Below, one piece after another: positions 1 to 7,207 of a DNA stretch of 64,000 nucleotides. This DNA is from an uncultured Bacilli bacterium. Its GTDB lineage: Bacteria > Bacillota_I > Bacilli_A > RF39 > UBA660. The stretch lies in assembly GCA_910584655.1 (NCBI GenBank), contig CAJUBJ010000006.1, positions 1 to 64,000 on the forward strand, in the 5' to 3' direction. The notes beneath the pieces were generated by a model. That model ran no database searches. It had not been told where the DNA came from and was given only the letters and a program-made list of their open reading frames with translations. A program made the translations under genes and the position numbers. Every line of letters begins with the position of its first letter. Within the stretch, counting starts at the first letter, position 1.

Positions 1-54
1 ATTTTTGGTTTGATAGTTTTTTACAATATTTTTTAATTCAATTATTTTGTTCAT
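1..54 (-). CDS. ABC transporter ATP-binding protein, N-terminal fragment (runs off the window)
   Basis: Only the first 18 codons are inside the window. They read MNKIIELKNIVKNYQTKN, which matches the first beta strand of ABC ATPases of the LolD/MacB type (hydrophobic-E-L-K-N-hydrophobic-x-K-x-Y). A good ribosome binding site (AAGGAAG) lies 7 bases upstream of the ATG. The Walker motifs are outside the window, so the call rests on the N-terminal signature. It follows the small secreted protein at 147-578 on the same strand, an arrangement seen with exported peptides and their transporters. The substrate cannot be told. Confidence 0.6.
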   Translation of the reverse strand, partial: MNKIIELKNIVKNYQTKN

Positions 55-97
55 TATGTTACTTCCTTTATTATAATCATTATATTTTTATGGATTT

Positions 98-129
98 AGA
101 CACAATACTCGAAAAAGAGTATCGTGTCT
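98..129 (-). other. Stem-loop between the small secreted protein and the ABC ATPase gene
   Basis: A 13-bp stem with a 6-base loop. The one non-Watson-Crick position is G-U if read from the minus strand but A-C from the plus strand, so the structure is probably read as minus-strand RNA. No U-tract follows, so it may stabilise the upstream message or partly terminate rather than act as a full intrinsic terminator. Confidence 0.45.
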
Positions 130-146
130 AATAACATATATATATA

Positions 147-578
147 TTAATTACTATATGCTTCAAAAGTTCCATAAAAACTAGTATTTCCAGTCCAATC
201 TTGCCATGATATTTTTGTTTCTGCTACAACATTATCATTCATAGCAAATGTAATTTTATCTGTAGTGCTTTTGTTTGGATATACAATTATATATTTATAA
301 CCTTTGTCTTCCCATTTTCCACGCGAATCTTTTCTATTTATCATTGTTTTAACTCTTATTCCACCTTCTGCATTTGATCCAGCTACATCATAAATATTAT
401 AAATGTATGATGTAAAATTAGCACCTAAATTTCCTGTATCTGAAAGAGTATTCCTTGTTGTAATAATATTAGCTGTTACTTTATTTTTTAATTGCCCTTG
501 AGCAAATAATCTTGCCGATGCAAATACAATTCCAATACACAAAGTCATTACAGTTAAGATAAATAATATTTTTTTCAT
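147..578 (-). CDS. Small secreted protein of unknown function
   Basis: 143 residues from the ATG at 578, chosen because a strong AAGGAGG site sits just before it; a longer reading adds 15 residues without such a site. Residues 1 to about 27 form a signal peptide (MKKILFILTVMTLCIGIVFASARLFAQG). The mature part, about 115 residues, is rich in Thr, Asn, Gly and Tyr, has no cysteine, and ends in an aromatic-Gly-rich stretch (WQDW-TG-NTSFYGTFEAYSN). Such a composition suggests a small beta-rich extracellular protein. It lies directly before an ABC ATPase gene, so an exported peptide, bacteriocin-like product or transporter-associated protein is possible, but no family was recognised. Confidence 0.6.
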   Translation of the reverse strand: MKKILFILTVMTLCIGIVFASARLFAQGQLKNKVTANIITTRNTLSDTGNLGANFTSYIYNIYDVAGSNAEGGIRVKTMINRKDSRGKWEDKGYKYIIVYPNKSTTDKITFAMNDNVVAETKISWQDWTGNTSFYGTFEAYSN

Positions 579-663
579 AGTAAGTCCTCCTTTCTTATAT
601 ATTTTAAAAATTGCATATAACAATTTCTAAGCTTTTTAATGTTTCTTAACTTTATGGCAAAAT

Positions 664-690
664 TTTATAATAAACATCTTAGTTTGTACA
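664..690 (-). promoter_or_regulatory. Possible promoter of the small secreted protein gene
   Basis: On the minus strand a TATAAA element (664-669) is preceded, after 15 bases, by TGTACA (685-690). The short spacing and poor -35 would fit a promoter needing an activator, and paired palindromes lie 20 bases further upstream (711-748). The assignment is tentative. Confidence 0.3.
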
Positions 691-710
691 CCACTTTTCG
701 GGCGAATTTA

Positions 711-748
711 GTAGAGTTTGACTCTACTTTGGTAGAGTTTCGCTCTAC
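711..748. repeat. Two tandem palindromes, 21 bp apart, possible regulator binding site
   Basis: GTAGAGTTTGACTCTAC (711-727) and GTAGAGTTTCGCTCTAC (732-748) are two copies of a 6-bp inverted repeat with a 5-base loop, starting exactly 21 bases (two helical turns) apart. They lie upstream of the possible promoter of the secreted-protein gene at 147-578. Same-face tandem sites are typical for dimeric regulators, and the spacing resembles that of LytTR-type response regulator sites. No regulator gene is visible in the window. Confidence 0.5.
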
Positions 749-803
749 TTTTATTATTTTTTATTTTTTGAAGGAAAAAAATATATATTTTTAACAAATT
801 TTA

Positions 804-832
804 TACAAAAAAAATGACATTTCTGTCATTTT
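804..832 (-). terminator. Intrinsic terminator after the histidine phosphatase gene
   Basis: A 9-bp stem (811-819 with 824-832) and 4-base loop, followed on the minus strand by eight U residues. It starts 10 bases after the stop codon of the phosphatase gene. Confidence 0.85.
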
Positions 833-841
833 ATACTTAAA

Positions 842-1513
842 TTATTTTTTTGGATAAGTTAGTTTCTTTACTGGTCCACCATAGATATATTCGTCAGTAC
901 TTTTTTTATCAATGCTATTTATTAATCTAATTGAACAATTTTCCATATTTGGTTCAGCATTAAACCATTCAGGTGAATGATGGAACCAATTCATTACAAT
1001 AGTACGAATAGTAGTTCCATGTGAGACAATAAATAGTGGGTCTGCATCATCCCTAAAAATAGTTTCAAGGAATTGTTTTGTTCTTAAAGCAACATCATAT
1101 GGACTTTCTCCTTGAGGCATTTTGGCATAAAATTTGCCATCATTTTGGTAATATTTATCATAGAAAGCAAATTCTTCTGGATAAAGCTTCTTTAAAACCT
1201 CTATTTCTTTATCACTAAATAAGCCATAACGTTGTTCAATTAAAGTAATATCTTCTTTTATGTCAGTTATACCTAAATGTTCGTTGATTATCTTAGCAGT
1301 TTCTCGTGTACGTGTATAGGGACTTACCCATAATGTAGATTTTGAAATATCTATTTGCTTTTCTTCTAAATATGATTTTAAATATGCTCCAGCAAGGTTT
1401 GCCTGATTACGTCCATTTTCTGATAAATAAACTTTATGATCTGGTAAACCAATACTATAGTTTTCCTTGGTATTTTGCATTGACTCTCCGTGTCTTATTA
1501 GAAATAATTTCAT
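842..1513 (-). CDS. Histidine phosphatase family protein (phosphoglycerate mutase-like)
   Basis: 223 residues. The N-terminus MKLFLIRHGES carries the family's RHG motif (R7-H8-G9) with the phosphorylated histidine H8; the second catalytic histidine is in VSHGTTIRT (H165). This fold transfers phosphate through a phosphohistidine; members are mutases or broad phosphatases and sequence alone does not separate them. The insert between the motifs (YYQNDGKFYAKMPQGESPYDVALR) is typical of the phosphatase side of the family. The start has an AAAAGGAGA site. It is transcribed divergently from the methyltransferase gene and ends in its own terminator, so it is a single-gene unit, presumably cytoplasmic. 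Confidence 0.85.
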   Translation of the reverse strand: MKLFLIRHGESMQNTKENYSIGLPDHKVYLSENGRNQANLAGAYLKSYLEEKQIDISKSTLWVSPYTRTRETAKIINEHLGITDIKEDITLIEQRYGLFSDKEIEVLKKLYPEEFAFYDKYYQNDGKFYAKMPQGESPYDVALRTKQFLETIFRDDADPLFIVSHGTTIRTIVMNWFHHSPEWFNAEPNMENCSIRLINSIDKKSTDEYIYGGPVKKLTYPKK

Positions 1514-1588
1514 AATTATTCTCCTTTTATATTCTTATTATAACATAAAGATTTAAATTAAATGATATAATGGTTAAGAGGTGTATTT

Positions 1589-2230
1589 ATGAATAAGAAT
1601 TACTGGAATGATGAATATTGGAAAAATGCGTTAGAAGAACATAAAGGTGAAAAGTTGGATTTTATAGATGATATATGGTTATTAAAATATGAAGATATTT
1701 TAAAAAAAGTAAATATTGGTAAAGCTTTGGATTTAGGGTGTGGTCTGGGACAATATACGAAGTTTTTAATAGACTATGGTTTTTCTACTATATCTGCTGA
1801 TATTTCTAATGATATTTTAGAAAAAGTTAAGTTAAATAATCCAAATACTGAAATAATAAATTTAGACATGAGTAAAAAATTACCATTTCCAGATAATTCT
1901 TTTGATTTAGTTTTTGCAAATCTTTCTATTCATTACTTTGATACAGAAACTACAGAAAAGTTATTAATTGAGATAAGAAGAATATTAAAAAATGATGGTT
2001 ATTTTATTGGTTCTGTTAATTCTTCAAAAACATATGAATTTATAAAAGATGTTGCAAAAATGATAGAACCTAATTATTATTTAGAAGATAATAAAAGGTA
2101 TGTAAGATTATGGGATAAGGAGCAATTTGATTATTTTTTTAAAGATTTTAAAATAGATATTTTAGAAGAAATTGAAACTTCAAGATGGAATAAAGTTAAA
2201 ATAATGTGGGAGTTTATTGTACATAAATAA
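1589..2230 (+). CDS. Class I SAM-dependent methyltransferase (Methyltransf_11 type)
   Basis: 213 residues. Motif I, ALDLGCGLGQYTKFL (from about residue 47), binds the adenosyl-methionine cofactor; an acidic residue ends the next strand (SADIS), and LPFPDNSFDLVFANLSIHY is the usual motif around strand 4. The order is that of the UbiE/TehB-like small-molecule methyltransferases. The methyl acceptor cannot be predicted. A TATAAT element at 1566-1571 lies only 17 bases before the ATG and the ribosome binding site (AGAGGTG) follows at once, so the leader is very short. It converges on the next gene and ends in a strong terminator. Confidence 0.8.
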   Translation: MNKNYWNDEYWKNALEEHKGEKLDFIDDIWLLKYEDILKKVNIGKALDLGCGLGQYTKFLIDYGFSTISADISNDILEKVKLNNPNTEIINLDMSKKLPFPDNSFDLVFANLSIHYFDTETTEKLLIEIRRILKNDGYFIGSVNSSKTYEFIKDVAKMIEPNYYLEDNKRYVRLWDKEQFDYFFKDFKIDILEEIETSRWNKVKIMWEFIVHK

Positions 2231-2257
2231 AAGTTCTATTTAAGAACTTTTTTTTCT
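2229..2257 (+). terminator. Intrinsic terminator of the methyltransferase gene, bidirectional
   Basis: A 9-bp stem (2229-2237 with 2243-2251) followed by a run of T on the plus strand. On the opposite strand the hairpin is also followed by U-rich sequence, so it can serve the convergent gene, whose last codons it contains. Confidence 0.85.
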
Positions 2258-2556
2258 GAGATAATTACTTGATATTCATCTTCATAAATTATATTATCTA
2301 CTTTAGAATATGATGAAATAGTTATATTATCATTATTAAGATATTTTTCAATTAAAGGTAAAACATTTTCAATAAACTTTTTATAACCTTTTTCTGTAAA
2401 AAATGATTTGTTATTTTCTGCATATGAAGGTGGTTTTGGTAGCCATTTTATTTTATCTGAAGATAGAATACTATTCCATGTATCTAGATTAACATTATTT
2501 TTTAATTCATTATAAATGCCTTTGTGGTTATAAGTTATACGATAGTATTTTGTCAT
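2236..2556 (-). CDS. Hypothetical protein, 106 residues
   Basis: A small soluble protein with no signal peptide or membrane segment. It begins MTKYYRITYNHKGIYNELK, has a middle stretch with several aromatic and proline residues (KWLPKPPSYAENNKSFFTEKGYKKF), and ends in a short strand-rich part (DEYQVIISEKKVL). A ribosome binding site (AAGGAGAT) precedes the ATG. No family was recognised. The next upstream gene on the same strand ends only 19 bases away, so the two are probably co-transcribed and may act together. Confidence 0.6.
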   Translation of the reverse strand: MTKYYRITYNHKGIYNELKNNVNLDTWNSILSSDKIKWLPKPPSYAENNKSFFTEKGYKKFIENVLPLIEKYLNNDNITISSYSKVDNIIYEDEYQVIISEKKVLK

Positions 2557-2575
2557 ATTTATCTCCTTATGTCTT

Positions 2576-3391
2576 TTATTTTTGATTTATTAGTTCATAC
2601 CTACTTTTATCAAACATCCCCCAGGGTTTCCAATGACGTCCTTCTGTATGTCCTGAAATAGCAAAGTGAGAAAGATCACAATTTATTAAATTATCTTCTA
2701 TTTTTTCAAGTTTTTTGATGACATTTATAATGATATCATTCCAAATAAAATCAGGTATTGGTTCATATACTTTGGGAATATATTTTAGAAATTTTTCTTT
2801 TTCTAATCCAATAGAAGTTAAGAATTTTATTCGTTCTTCTCTGGTCTTTTCATAATCCTCTTGATTGATTATAAATGTCTGATAATTTTTAAAGTTTTCA
2901 ATAGTACATTTTCTTATATCAAACCATGGAATGTAATATCTTTCATGATTACATATACTTTTAGATACTTCGCGTCCATCAAATCCTTTACTTACAGCAT
3001 CTATATATATACTTTCATTAACATCAATACCAATAGATATCCCTGCATATCTTTCATATCTTTCTGTTGGTTCGCTATCTATGTTAAAAAGAACTAATAC
3101 TCCTTCTTCATCTATTTCTTTAACTCTTTTTATAGTTTCGTAAAATCCATTACTTTTTCCAGAGTTTTCAATACTCATAATGGGGATTCTACCTTTTAAC
3201 GTGTCTACTCTATTTTGTTTAAAGGAGTCAAAATATTTCTTATTACTAAGATATTCATCTAAATTTTCTACTATAATTAAATCTGTTACTGGGCTTAGTT
3301 CTGGAAAGAAATCTAATAAATTAATCATATCACTTGTTCGATAATATTTTTTCATTTTCTCTTTATCTTCTTTATTATTAATGTTTAGCAT
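2576..3391 (-). CDS. Hypothetical protein, 271 residues
   Basis: Soluble alpha/beta protein without signal peptide or membrane segment; start supported by AAGGAGA eight bases before the ATG. Notable stretches are a repeated-tyrosine segment (ERYERYAGISIGIDVNESIYIDAVSKGFDGREVSKSICNHERYYIPWF) in the middle and a charged C-terminus (SGHTEGRHWKPWGMF). The middle resembles strand-rich cofactor- or sugar-binding folds only in a general way. It lies just upstream of the 106-residue gene in what looks like a two-gene unit. I do not recognise the family and give no function. Confidence 0.6.
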   Translation of the reverse strand: MLNINNKEDKEKMKKYYRTSDMINLLDFFPELSPVTDLIIVENLDEYLSNKKYFDSFKQNRVDTLKGRIPIMSIENSGKSNGFYETIKRVKEIDEEGVLVLFNIDSEPTERYERYAGISIGIDVNESIYIDAVSKGFDGREVSKSICNHERYYIPWFDIRKCTIENFKNYQTFIINQEDYEKTREERIKFLTSIGLEKEKFLKYIPKVYEPIPDFIWNDIIINVIKKLEKIEDNLINCDLSHFAISGHTEGRHWKPWGMFDKSRYELINQK

Positions 3392-3426
3392 AAGTATTCT
3401 CCTTGAAGTTATTATATTTTATTCAA

Positions 3427-3449
3427 ATAAAAAAAGTCAATAATGACTT
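3427..3449 (-). terminator. Intrinsic terminator after the transglutaminase-like gene
   Basis: A 6-bp stem (AAGTCA with TGACTT, 3434-3449) and 4-base loop followed on the minus strand by U7. The stem overlaps the stop codon of the gene. Confidence 0.8.
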
Positions 3450-4293
3450 AGTTTATTTTTTTTAAGACATATTGCTCTTGTTCTTTTTGTTCTTCAAGCA
3501 GGATACTCTTTCCATTATGGGGTGTTTTATATTCAATATGTACTTTTGGTATTGATTGTATTGTATCTAAATAAATTTTTAGATTTCTTTTTTCTGTTTT
3601 AAAAAACATAACTCTTTCTAAGAATAGATATAAGCGAATTCGTTCAAAAGCACCATTAACTTTCCCAAGATTAATTAAAGATTCATTGGCAAAAGACATT
3701 TTACTTTCAAATATTGCTAATCTATCATGAGATGGAATTTGATAAAGTTCCTTAGCAAGATTTCTATTAGACATTTCTAAATGTAATCTATCAAAATATA
3801 TACTTAAGCTTTTATCTATACCTAAACGTTCATCTATATCATCAATATATTCTTTAGGAAGTGAAATAAGATGAGGAAAGTTGTTATTTAAAGTTTTATA
3901 ATATGGTATTATGCCGAATTCAGTTGTCTTTAGACCATATTGATTATTAAATAGGTCGTTTAAAGGATCAATAAAGTACCAACCATTATCACCTTCAACA
4001 ACAACGGCAAAAAGAGGTATTTTAGCACTATTAGCTGCTGTTTTTACTGCATTTATGCCAAAAGATTTAAATATATTAACAAAATAATCTGAAATGGTAC
4101 TACATACAATGTCAAATCCTCTATTAATAAAGCCTGCTTGATATTGTTGATATTTTTCTTCATCTGTTGCAAGGAAATATTTTAAATCTCTTCTAAAAAA
4201 AGGTGCTAAATTTACATATAGATATCTAATTATATAATCTTTAGGCCATGACAAATTTACACTTTTTATTATTTTTTGCATTTCTTCTTGCAT
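3448..4293 (-). CDS. Transglutaminase-like fold protein lacking the catalytic histidine
   Basis: 281 residues, no signal peptide. The segment GFDIVCSTISDYFVNIFKSFGI puts a cysteine (C64) at the start of a helix, and EGDNGWYFIDPLND gives the W-x-x-(hydrophobic)-DP strand (D109) of the transglutaminase/protease superfamily. Between them the strand that should read G-H-A-W reads KIPLFAVVVEGD, so the catalytic histidine appears to be replaced. That suggests a non-catalytic or altered member, or a misaligned motif. The rest is helical. The start uses a GGGGGCATCACT-like purine-rich stretch before ATG. Single-gene unit with its own terminator. Confidence 0.5.
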   Translation of the reverse strand: MQEEMQKIIKSVNLSWPKDYIIRYLYVNLAPFFRRDLKYFLATDEEKYQQYQAGFINRGFDIVCSTISDYFVNIFKSFGINAVKTAANSAKIPLFAVVVEGDNGWYFIDPLNDLFNNQYGLKTTEFGIIPYYKTLNNNFPHLISLPKEYIDDIDERLGIDKSLSIYFDRLHLEMSNRNLAKELYQIPSHDRLAIFESKMSFANESLINLGKVNGAFERIRLYLFLERVMFFKTEKRNLKIYLDTIQSIPKVHIEYKTPHNGKSILLEEQKEQEQYVLKKIN

Positions 4294-4377
4294 AGTGATG
4301 CCCCCTTTTTTATGAAAATTATTTTAACATCAATTTATTGTAAGAACAAATTTTAGTATTATTTTTAATGTTTAATG

Positions 4378-4406
4378 TTAAAAACACATAATTTAGTTTA
4401 TGTGTT
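4378..4406 (-). terminator. Intrinsic terminator after the 257-residue unknown gene
   Basis: A 9-bp stem (4383-4391 with 4398-4406) with a 6-base loop, followed on the minus strand by U5 and AT-rich sequence. It lies about 20 bases after the stop codon of the 4425-5198 gene. Confidence 0.75.
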
Positions 4407-4424
4407 CTTCTTGTTTTTATTAGT

Positions 4425-5198
4425 TTAATTTTTATTATCAAAAATTTTTTTAAGTGATGGAAAGTCTGGTGACGTACTAATTGGTTGAGGTAACATTTCT
4501 TGTGGTTGCTCCGATTCTTCATCTATTAATTTTCCTTCATTATCATTCATAATAGAAGATTTAATTAATTCTATTGAACGGTATATATCTTCAATATCTG
4601 GAAACATCTTATTATCAAATATACTTTCTAAGTTTTTAATAAATATTTTAAATAGTTCTAGAGCTTCATTTTTTGTTAATGTAAAGAATTCTAAATAATC
4701 GCCTTTAACAGGATACCATTTACAAAGTTTTGTACTATAATTTAAATCATGAACATATTTAGCTATTGTATACTGACCAGTTAATTTTTCTAATTTTATA
4801 GTAATTTCAATTATTTCATCAGCTAGCTTTATTCTTTGTGATATTATTATCTCATTTTCTCCATTAACAAATATACATTCTATATTATTACTAGACATAA
4901 AACTTATGATTTGTTTTTTTAGTTTTGTATTAAGTAAATTTCCACCAGTTGTTATAAACATTCTTATTGGAATTTCTATAATTTTATTTTTTACTTTATA
5001 ACTATTTATTTGCTCAATATATTCTTCAAAAGTGCATTCTTCTAAAATTTGCAAATTTGCAAAATCTTCATTTTCTTCATATTTTATAATATCATTTTTA
5101 GGCTTATAATCACTATTATCAATACTACTTTTAACATTTTTTTCTTTTGAATTTTTTTCTATAACTCTTGATAATTTGCTATTTAAATATTTTAACAT
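4425..5198 (-). CDS. Hypothetical protein, 257 residues
   Basis: Start chosen at the ATG at 5198, because GAGGTG lies six bases before it; a GTG nine bases upstream falls inside that site. The N-terminal 50 residues are charged and probably disordered (Lys/Asn/Ser-rich). The body has alternating strands and helices (RMFITTGGNLLNTKLKKQIISFMSSNNIECIFVNGENEIIISQRI) and a segment with conserved-looking aromatic residues (YTIAKYVHDLNYSTKLCKWYPVKGDYLEFFTLT). The C-terminus is Pro/Gln-rich. No signal peptide or membrane segment. Family not recognised. Confidence 0.55.
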   Translation of the reverse strand: MLKYLNSKLSRVIEKNSKEKNVKSSIDNSDYKPKNDIIKYEENEDFANLQILEECTFEEYIEQINSYKVKNKIIEIPIRMFITTGGNLLNTKLKKQIISFMSSNNIECIFVNGENEIIISQRIKLADEIIEITIKLEKLTGQYTIAKYVHDLNYSTKLCKWYPVKGDYLEFFTLTKNEALELFKIFIKNLESIFDNKMFPDIEDIYRSIELIKSSIMNDNEGKLIDEESEQPQEMLPQPISTSPDFPSLKKIFDNKN

Positions 5199-5257
5199 TG
5201 TAAACACCTCTAATTACTTGATTTATATAATAACATATTTTTAAAAATATTATTAAT

Positions 5258-5317
5258 TTATCTTATTTTTTTGAAAAAATAAGATAATAAATAAAAACTC
5301 CCTAAATTAAGGGAGTT
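5258..5317 (-). terminator. Terminator of tRNA-Leu, with a second AT-rich hairpin behind it
   Basis: AACTCCC (5296-5302) pairs with GGGAGTT (5311-5317) and is followed on the minus strand by UUUUUAUUUAU. This is a standard terminator 9 bases after the tRNA CCA end. Right after it lies a 14-bp AT-only palindrome (5258-5287) with a 2-base loop, perhaps a back-up or part of the promoter region of the next gene. Confidence 0.8.
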
Positions 5318-5326
5318 ATTAACATA

Positions 5327-5413
5327 TGGTGCCTGTGGTGGGACTCGGACCCACACGTTATTGCTAACACTGGATTTTGAGTCCAGCGCGTCTACCAATT
5401 CCGCCACACAGGC
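5327..5413 (-). tRNA. tRNA-Leu, anticodon CAA
   Basis: 87 bases including the encoded CCA (5327-5329). The acceptor stem pairs GCCTGTG with CACAGGC. The anticodon stem CTGGA/TCCAG encloses the loop CTCAAAA, giving anticodon CAA, which reads UUG. The long variable arm (TGTTAGCAATAACG region) is of the class II type found in leucine tRNAs. The T arm is GTGGG-TCCGAGT-CCCAC. It is the only tRNA in the window and is followed by a terminator. Confidence 0.95.
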
Positions 5414-5481
5414 ATTTACATGTTTAATTATACCATATTTATTTTATTTTTAGTATAATTAAACATTATTTTTTTATAAAT

Positions 5482-6039
5482 TTATTTTATGTAACCAGTT
5501 TCTTTTAATCTTTCTTTCAATTTGGAAGAGCTTACTGAACCAATCAGTCTAAGTGATGTATCTTTTTCTTCACCTTCTGATATAAATACTGTTGTTGGAG
5601 TGCCACTTACTCTGGCTATTTTATATACTCTTTCTTTTTCATCTAATGATAATGGTTGGATATCTATTTCATAGGCAATTTGGGCTGTCTCCTCTAATAC
5701 TTCAACTAGTGTTGGTTTGTATGAAATACAATGTGAGCAGTTAGTTTGAGTTAAAACTAACATAAATGATTCTTTATTTTTTACCATATTTTCAAGTTCT
5801 TCTAGTGAAACTTTAATAAGACGACTATTATTTTCTACTGATGAAGGTAAATTGGAATCTTTACTATTATCTACTTGAATAGAGTTATTTGCTTTTAACT
5901 TATTTATTTCCTCTTCTAATCTCATTATCTCATTTTCATATTTACTATTTTGTTTGTAAGTATCTAATGCTATATATGTAACTGATATTATCATAATAAT
6001 TAGTACACTTATAATGATTCTATTTATTTTTTCTTTCAT
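5482..6039 (-). CDS. Membrane-anchored thioredoxin-like protein with CSHC motif
   Basis: 185 residues from the ATG at 6039 (AGGTGATAAC directly upstream); a longer reading would run into the neighbouring gene. Residues about 5-25 are one membrane helix (INRIIISVLIIMIISVTYIAL), residues about 30-50 a short coiled coil, and the rest a thioredoxin-like domain. The active-site motif is CSHC (C101-C104) and the cis-proline loop is SGTPTTVFIS. The domain should face outside, where it could reduce, oxidise or isomerise disulfides of surface proteins. It is last in a minus-strand run behind scpA-scpB and the pentapeptide gene, eight bases from the latter. Confidence 0.8.
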   Translation of the reverse strand: MKEKINRIIISVLIIMIISVTYIALDTYKQNSKYENEIMRLEEEINKLKANNSIQVDNSKDSNLPSSVENNSRLIKVSLEELENMVKNKESFMLVLTQTNCSHCISYKPTLVEVLEETAQIAYEIDIQPLSLDEKERVYKIARVSGTPTTVFISEGEEKDTSLRLIGSVSSSKLKERLKETGYIK

Positions 6040-6047
6040 GTTATCAC

Positions 6048-6641
6048 CTATTCTATAATTTCTATATCCAATAAGCGAACTAATTCGATAGCTTGTAATG
6101 TATTTACTTTTATTCCTTTTAAGCATTCATTTGTTAATTTAATACCACTTATTATAGAAGTACTAAAGTCTAATCCTTTTAGTAATGTATTAATAAATTC
6201 TGTTTTACTAAAATTTGTGTTATCAAATTTTGCTTTGGATAATTCAACATTAAAAAAGGTACTTTCTGTAAATTCAGAATCTAATAATTCTAATTCCTTT
6301 GTTTTGGTATCGAGAAAACTTAGATATTTACACACAGAATTACTTATATTAAGTTTTGTAATACGACAATTTATGAAGGAGGCTCCTAATAATTTACAAT
6401 TATCTATTTTTACATCATGAAAGCTACAATCTGTAAATTTAATGTTTGATAAATCACAATTAGTTAAATTTACTTTATCAAAATAAACATTGTGATATTC
6501 TGATTCACTTAAATTTGTACTACTAAATGAGCTATTACATATTGTTTTATTTATTATGTGATTATTTGATAAGTTTTCTTCTTTAAAAGTTTCGTTATAA
6601 ATGTCTTCATCCTCACAAATAAAAAGCTCTATATTATTCAT
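6048..6641 (-). CDS. Pentapeptide-repeat protein
   Basis: 197 residues from the ATG at 6641 (AAGGAGA nearby), overlapping the end of scpB by 8 bases. Most of the chain is made of five-residue repeats of the A(D/N)LxX type, for example STNLSESEYHNVYFDKVNLTNCDLSNIKFTDCSFHDVKI, which fold into a right-handed quadrilateral beta helix. It looks like the small Qnr/McbG-type or generic cytosolic members; no second domain is present. Function of such proteins is usually unknown, some bind gyrase. Translational coupling to scpB is likely from the overlap, without showing a role in chromosome segregation. Confidence 0.8.
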   Translation of the reverse strand: MNNIELFICEDEDIYNETFKEENLSNNHIINKTICNSSFSSTNLSESEYHNVYFDKVNLTNCDLSNIKFTDCSFHDVKIDNCKLLGASFINCRITKLNISNSVCKYLSFLDTKTKELELLDSEFTESTFFNVELSKAKFDNTNFSKTEFINTLLKGLDFSTSIISGIKLTNECLKGIKVNTLQAIELVRLLDIEIIE

Positions 6642-7206
6642 TATCGCTTTTCTCCTTGTAAATGGAAGTAAATAATTCTGTTTCATTGTCAGTTGGCTCT
6701 TCATCTTTTATTATTGTTGGTAAGTCACTTATTGATGACAAACCAAAATAATCCAAGAACTCACTTGTTGTTGCATATAAATTTGGACGACCAGGCATTG
6801 TACTCTTTCCGGCTTCTTTAACTAAACCTTTGGCAACTAGTTTGCGAAGAATATGAACATTACTTACACCACGCATTTCATCGATTTCAACTCTCGTAAT
6901 AGGTTGATTATATGCAATTATCGCTAATGTTTCTAGGGCAGCTTGTGATAATGTATTATTTTCGGGATTTTCAATTAACTTTTGATAATATTCTTTGTGC
7001 TCCTTTTTAGTTGTTAATTTAAAGGCGTCTCCTAAGTAACTTATCCTTACCCCTCGATTATCTACATCGTAGCTACGTTTTAATTCCATTAATAAATTCT
7101 TGGCATCTTCCATTTCAATTTCTAAAATATTACATATTTGGTTTAAAGTTATTCCTTCATCCCCAACTACAAATAATATTCCTTCCAAAACTCCTAATAA
7201 ATTCAT
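6634..7206 (-). CDS. scpB: Segregation and condensation protein B
   Basis: About 190 residues. It has two winged-helix domains, the second with the family motif SQAALETLAIIAYNQPITRVEIDEMRGV. ScpB binds the kleisin ScpA and the SMC ATPase to condense and segregate the chromosome. It overlaps scpA, the usual partner gene, by a few bases or abuts it. The ATG at 7206 (MNLLGVLEGILFVVGDEG) is favoured, with a weak GAGAG 11 bases upstream; a GTG at 7215 is the alternative but its site would be only two bases away. The length agrees with Bacillus ScpB. Confidence 0.93.
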   Translation of the reverse strand: MNLLGVLEGILFVVGDEGITLNQICNILEIEMEDAKNLLMELKRSYDVDNRGVRISYLGDAFKLTTKKEHKEYYQKLIENPENNTLSQAALETLAIIAYNQPITRVEIDEMRGVSNVHILRKLVAKGLVKEAGKSTMPGRPNLYATTSEFLDYFGLSSISDLPTIIKDEEPTDNETELFTSIYKEKSDNE

Positions 7207-7207
7207 T

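Noticed and set aside
147..578. Assignment of the small secreted protein as a lactococcin 972-type bacteriocin.
   Set aside because: The protein precedes an ABC ATPase as in those loci, but it lacks the conserved sequence of that family and the immunity gene cannot be seen.
4319..4522. Small 67-codon frame overlapping the end of the 257-residue gene.
   Set aside because: No ribosome site; its sequence crosses a terminator and has the look of antisense-like AT-rich noise.
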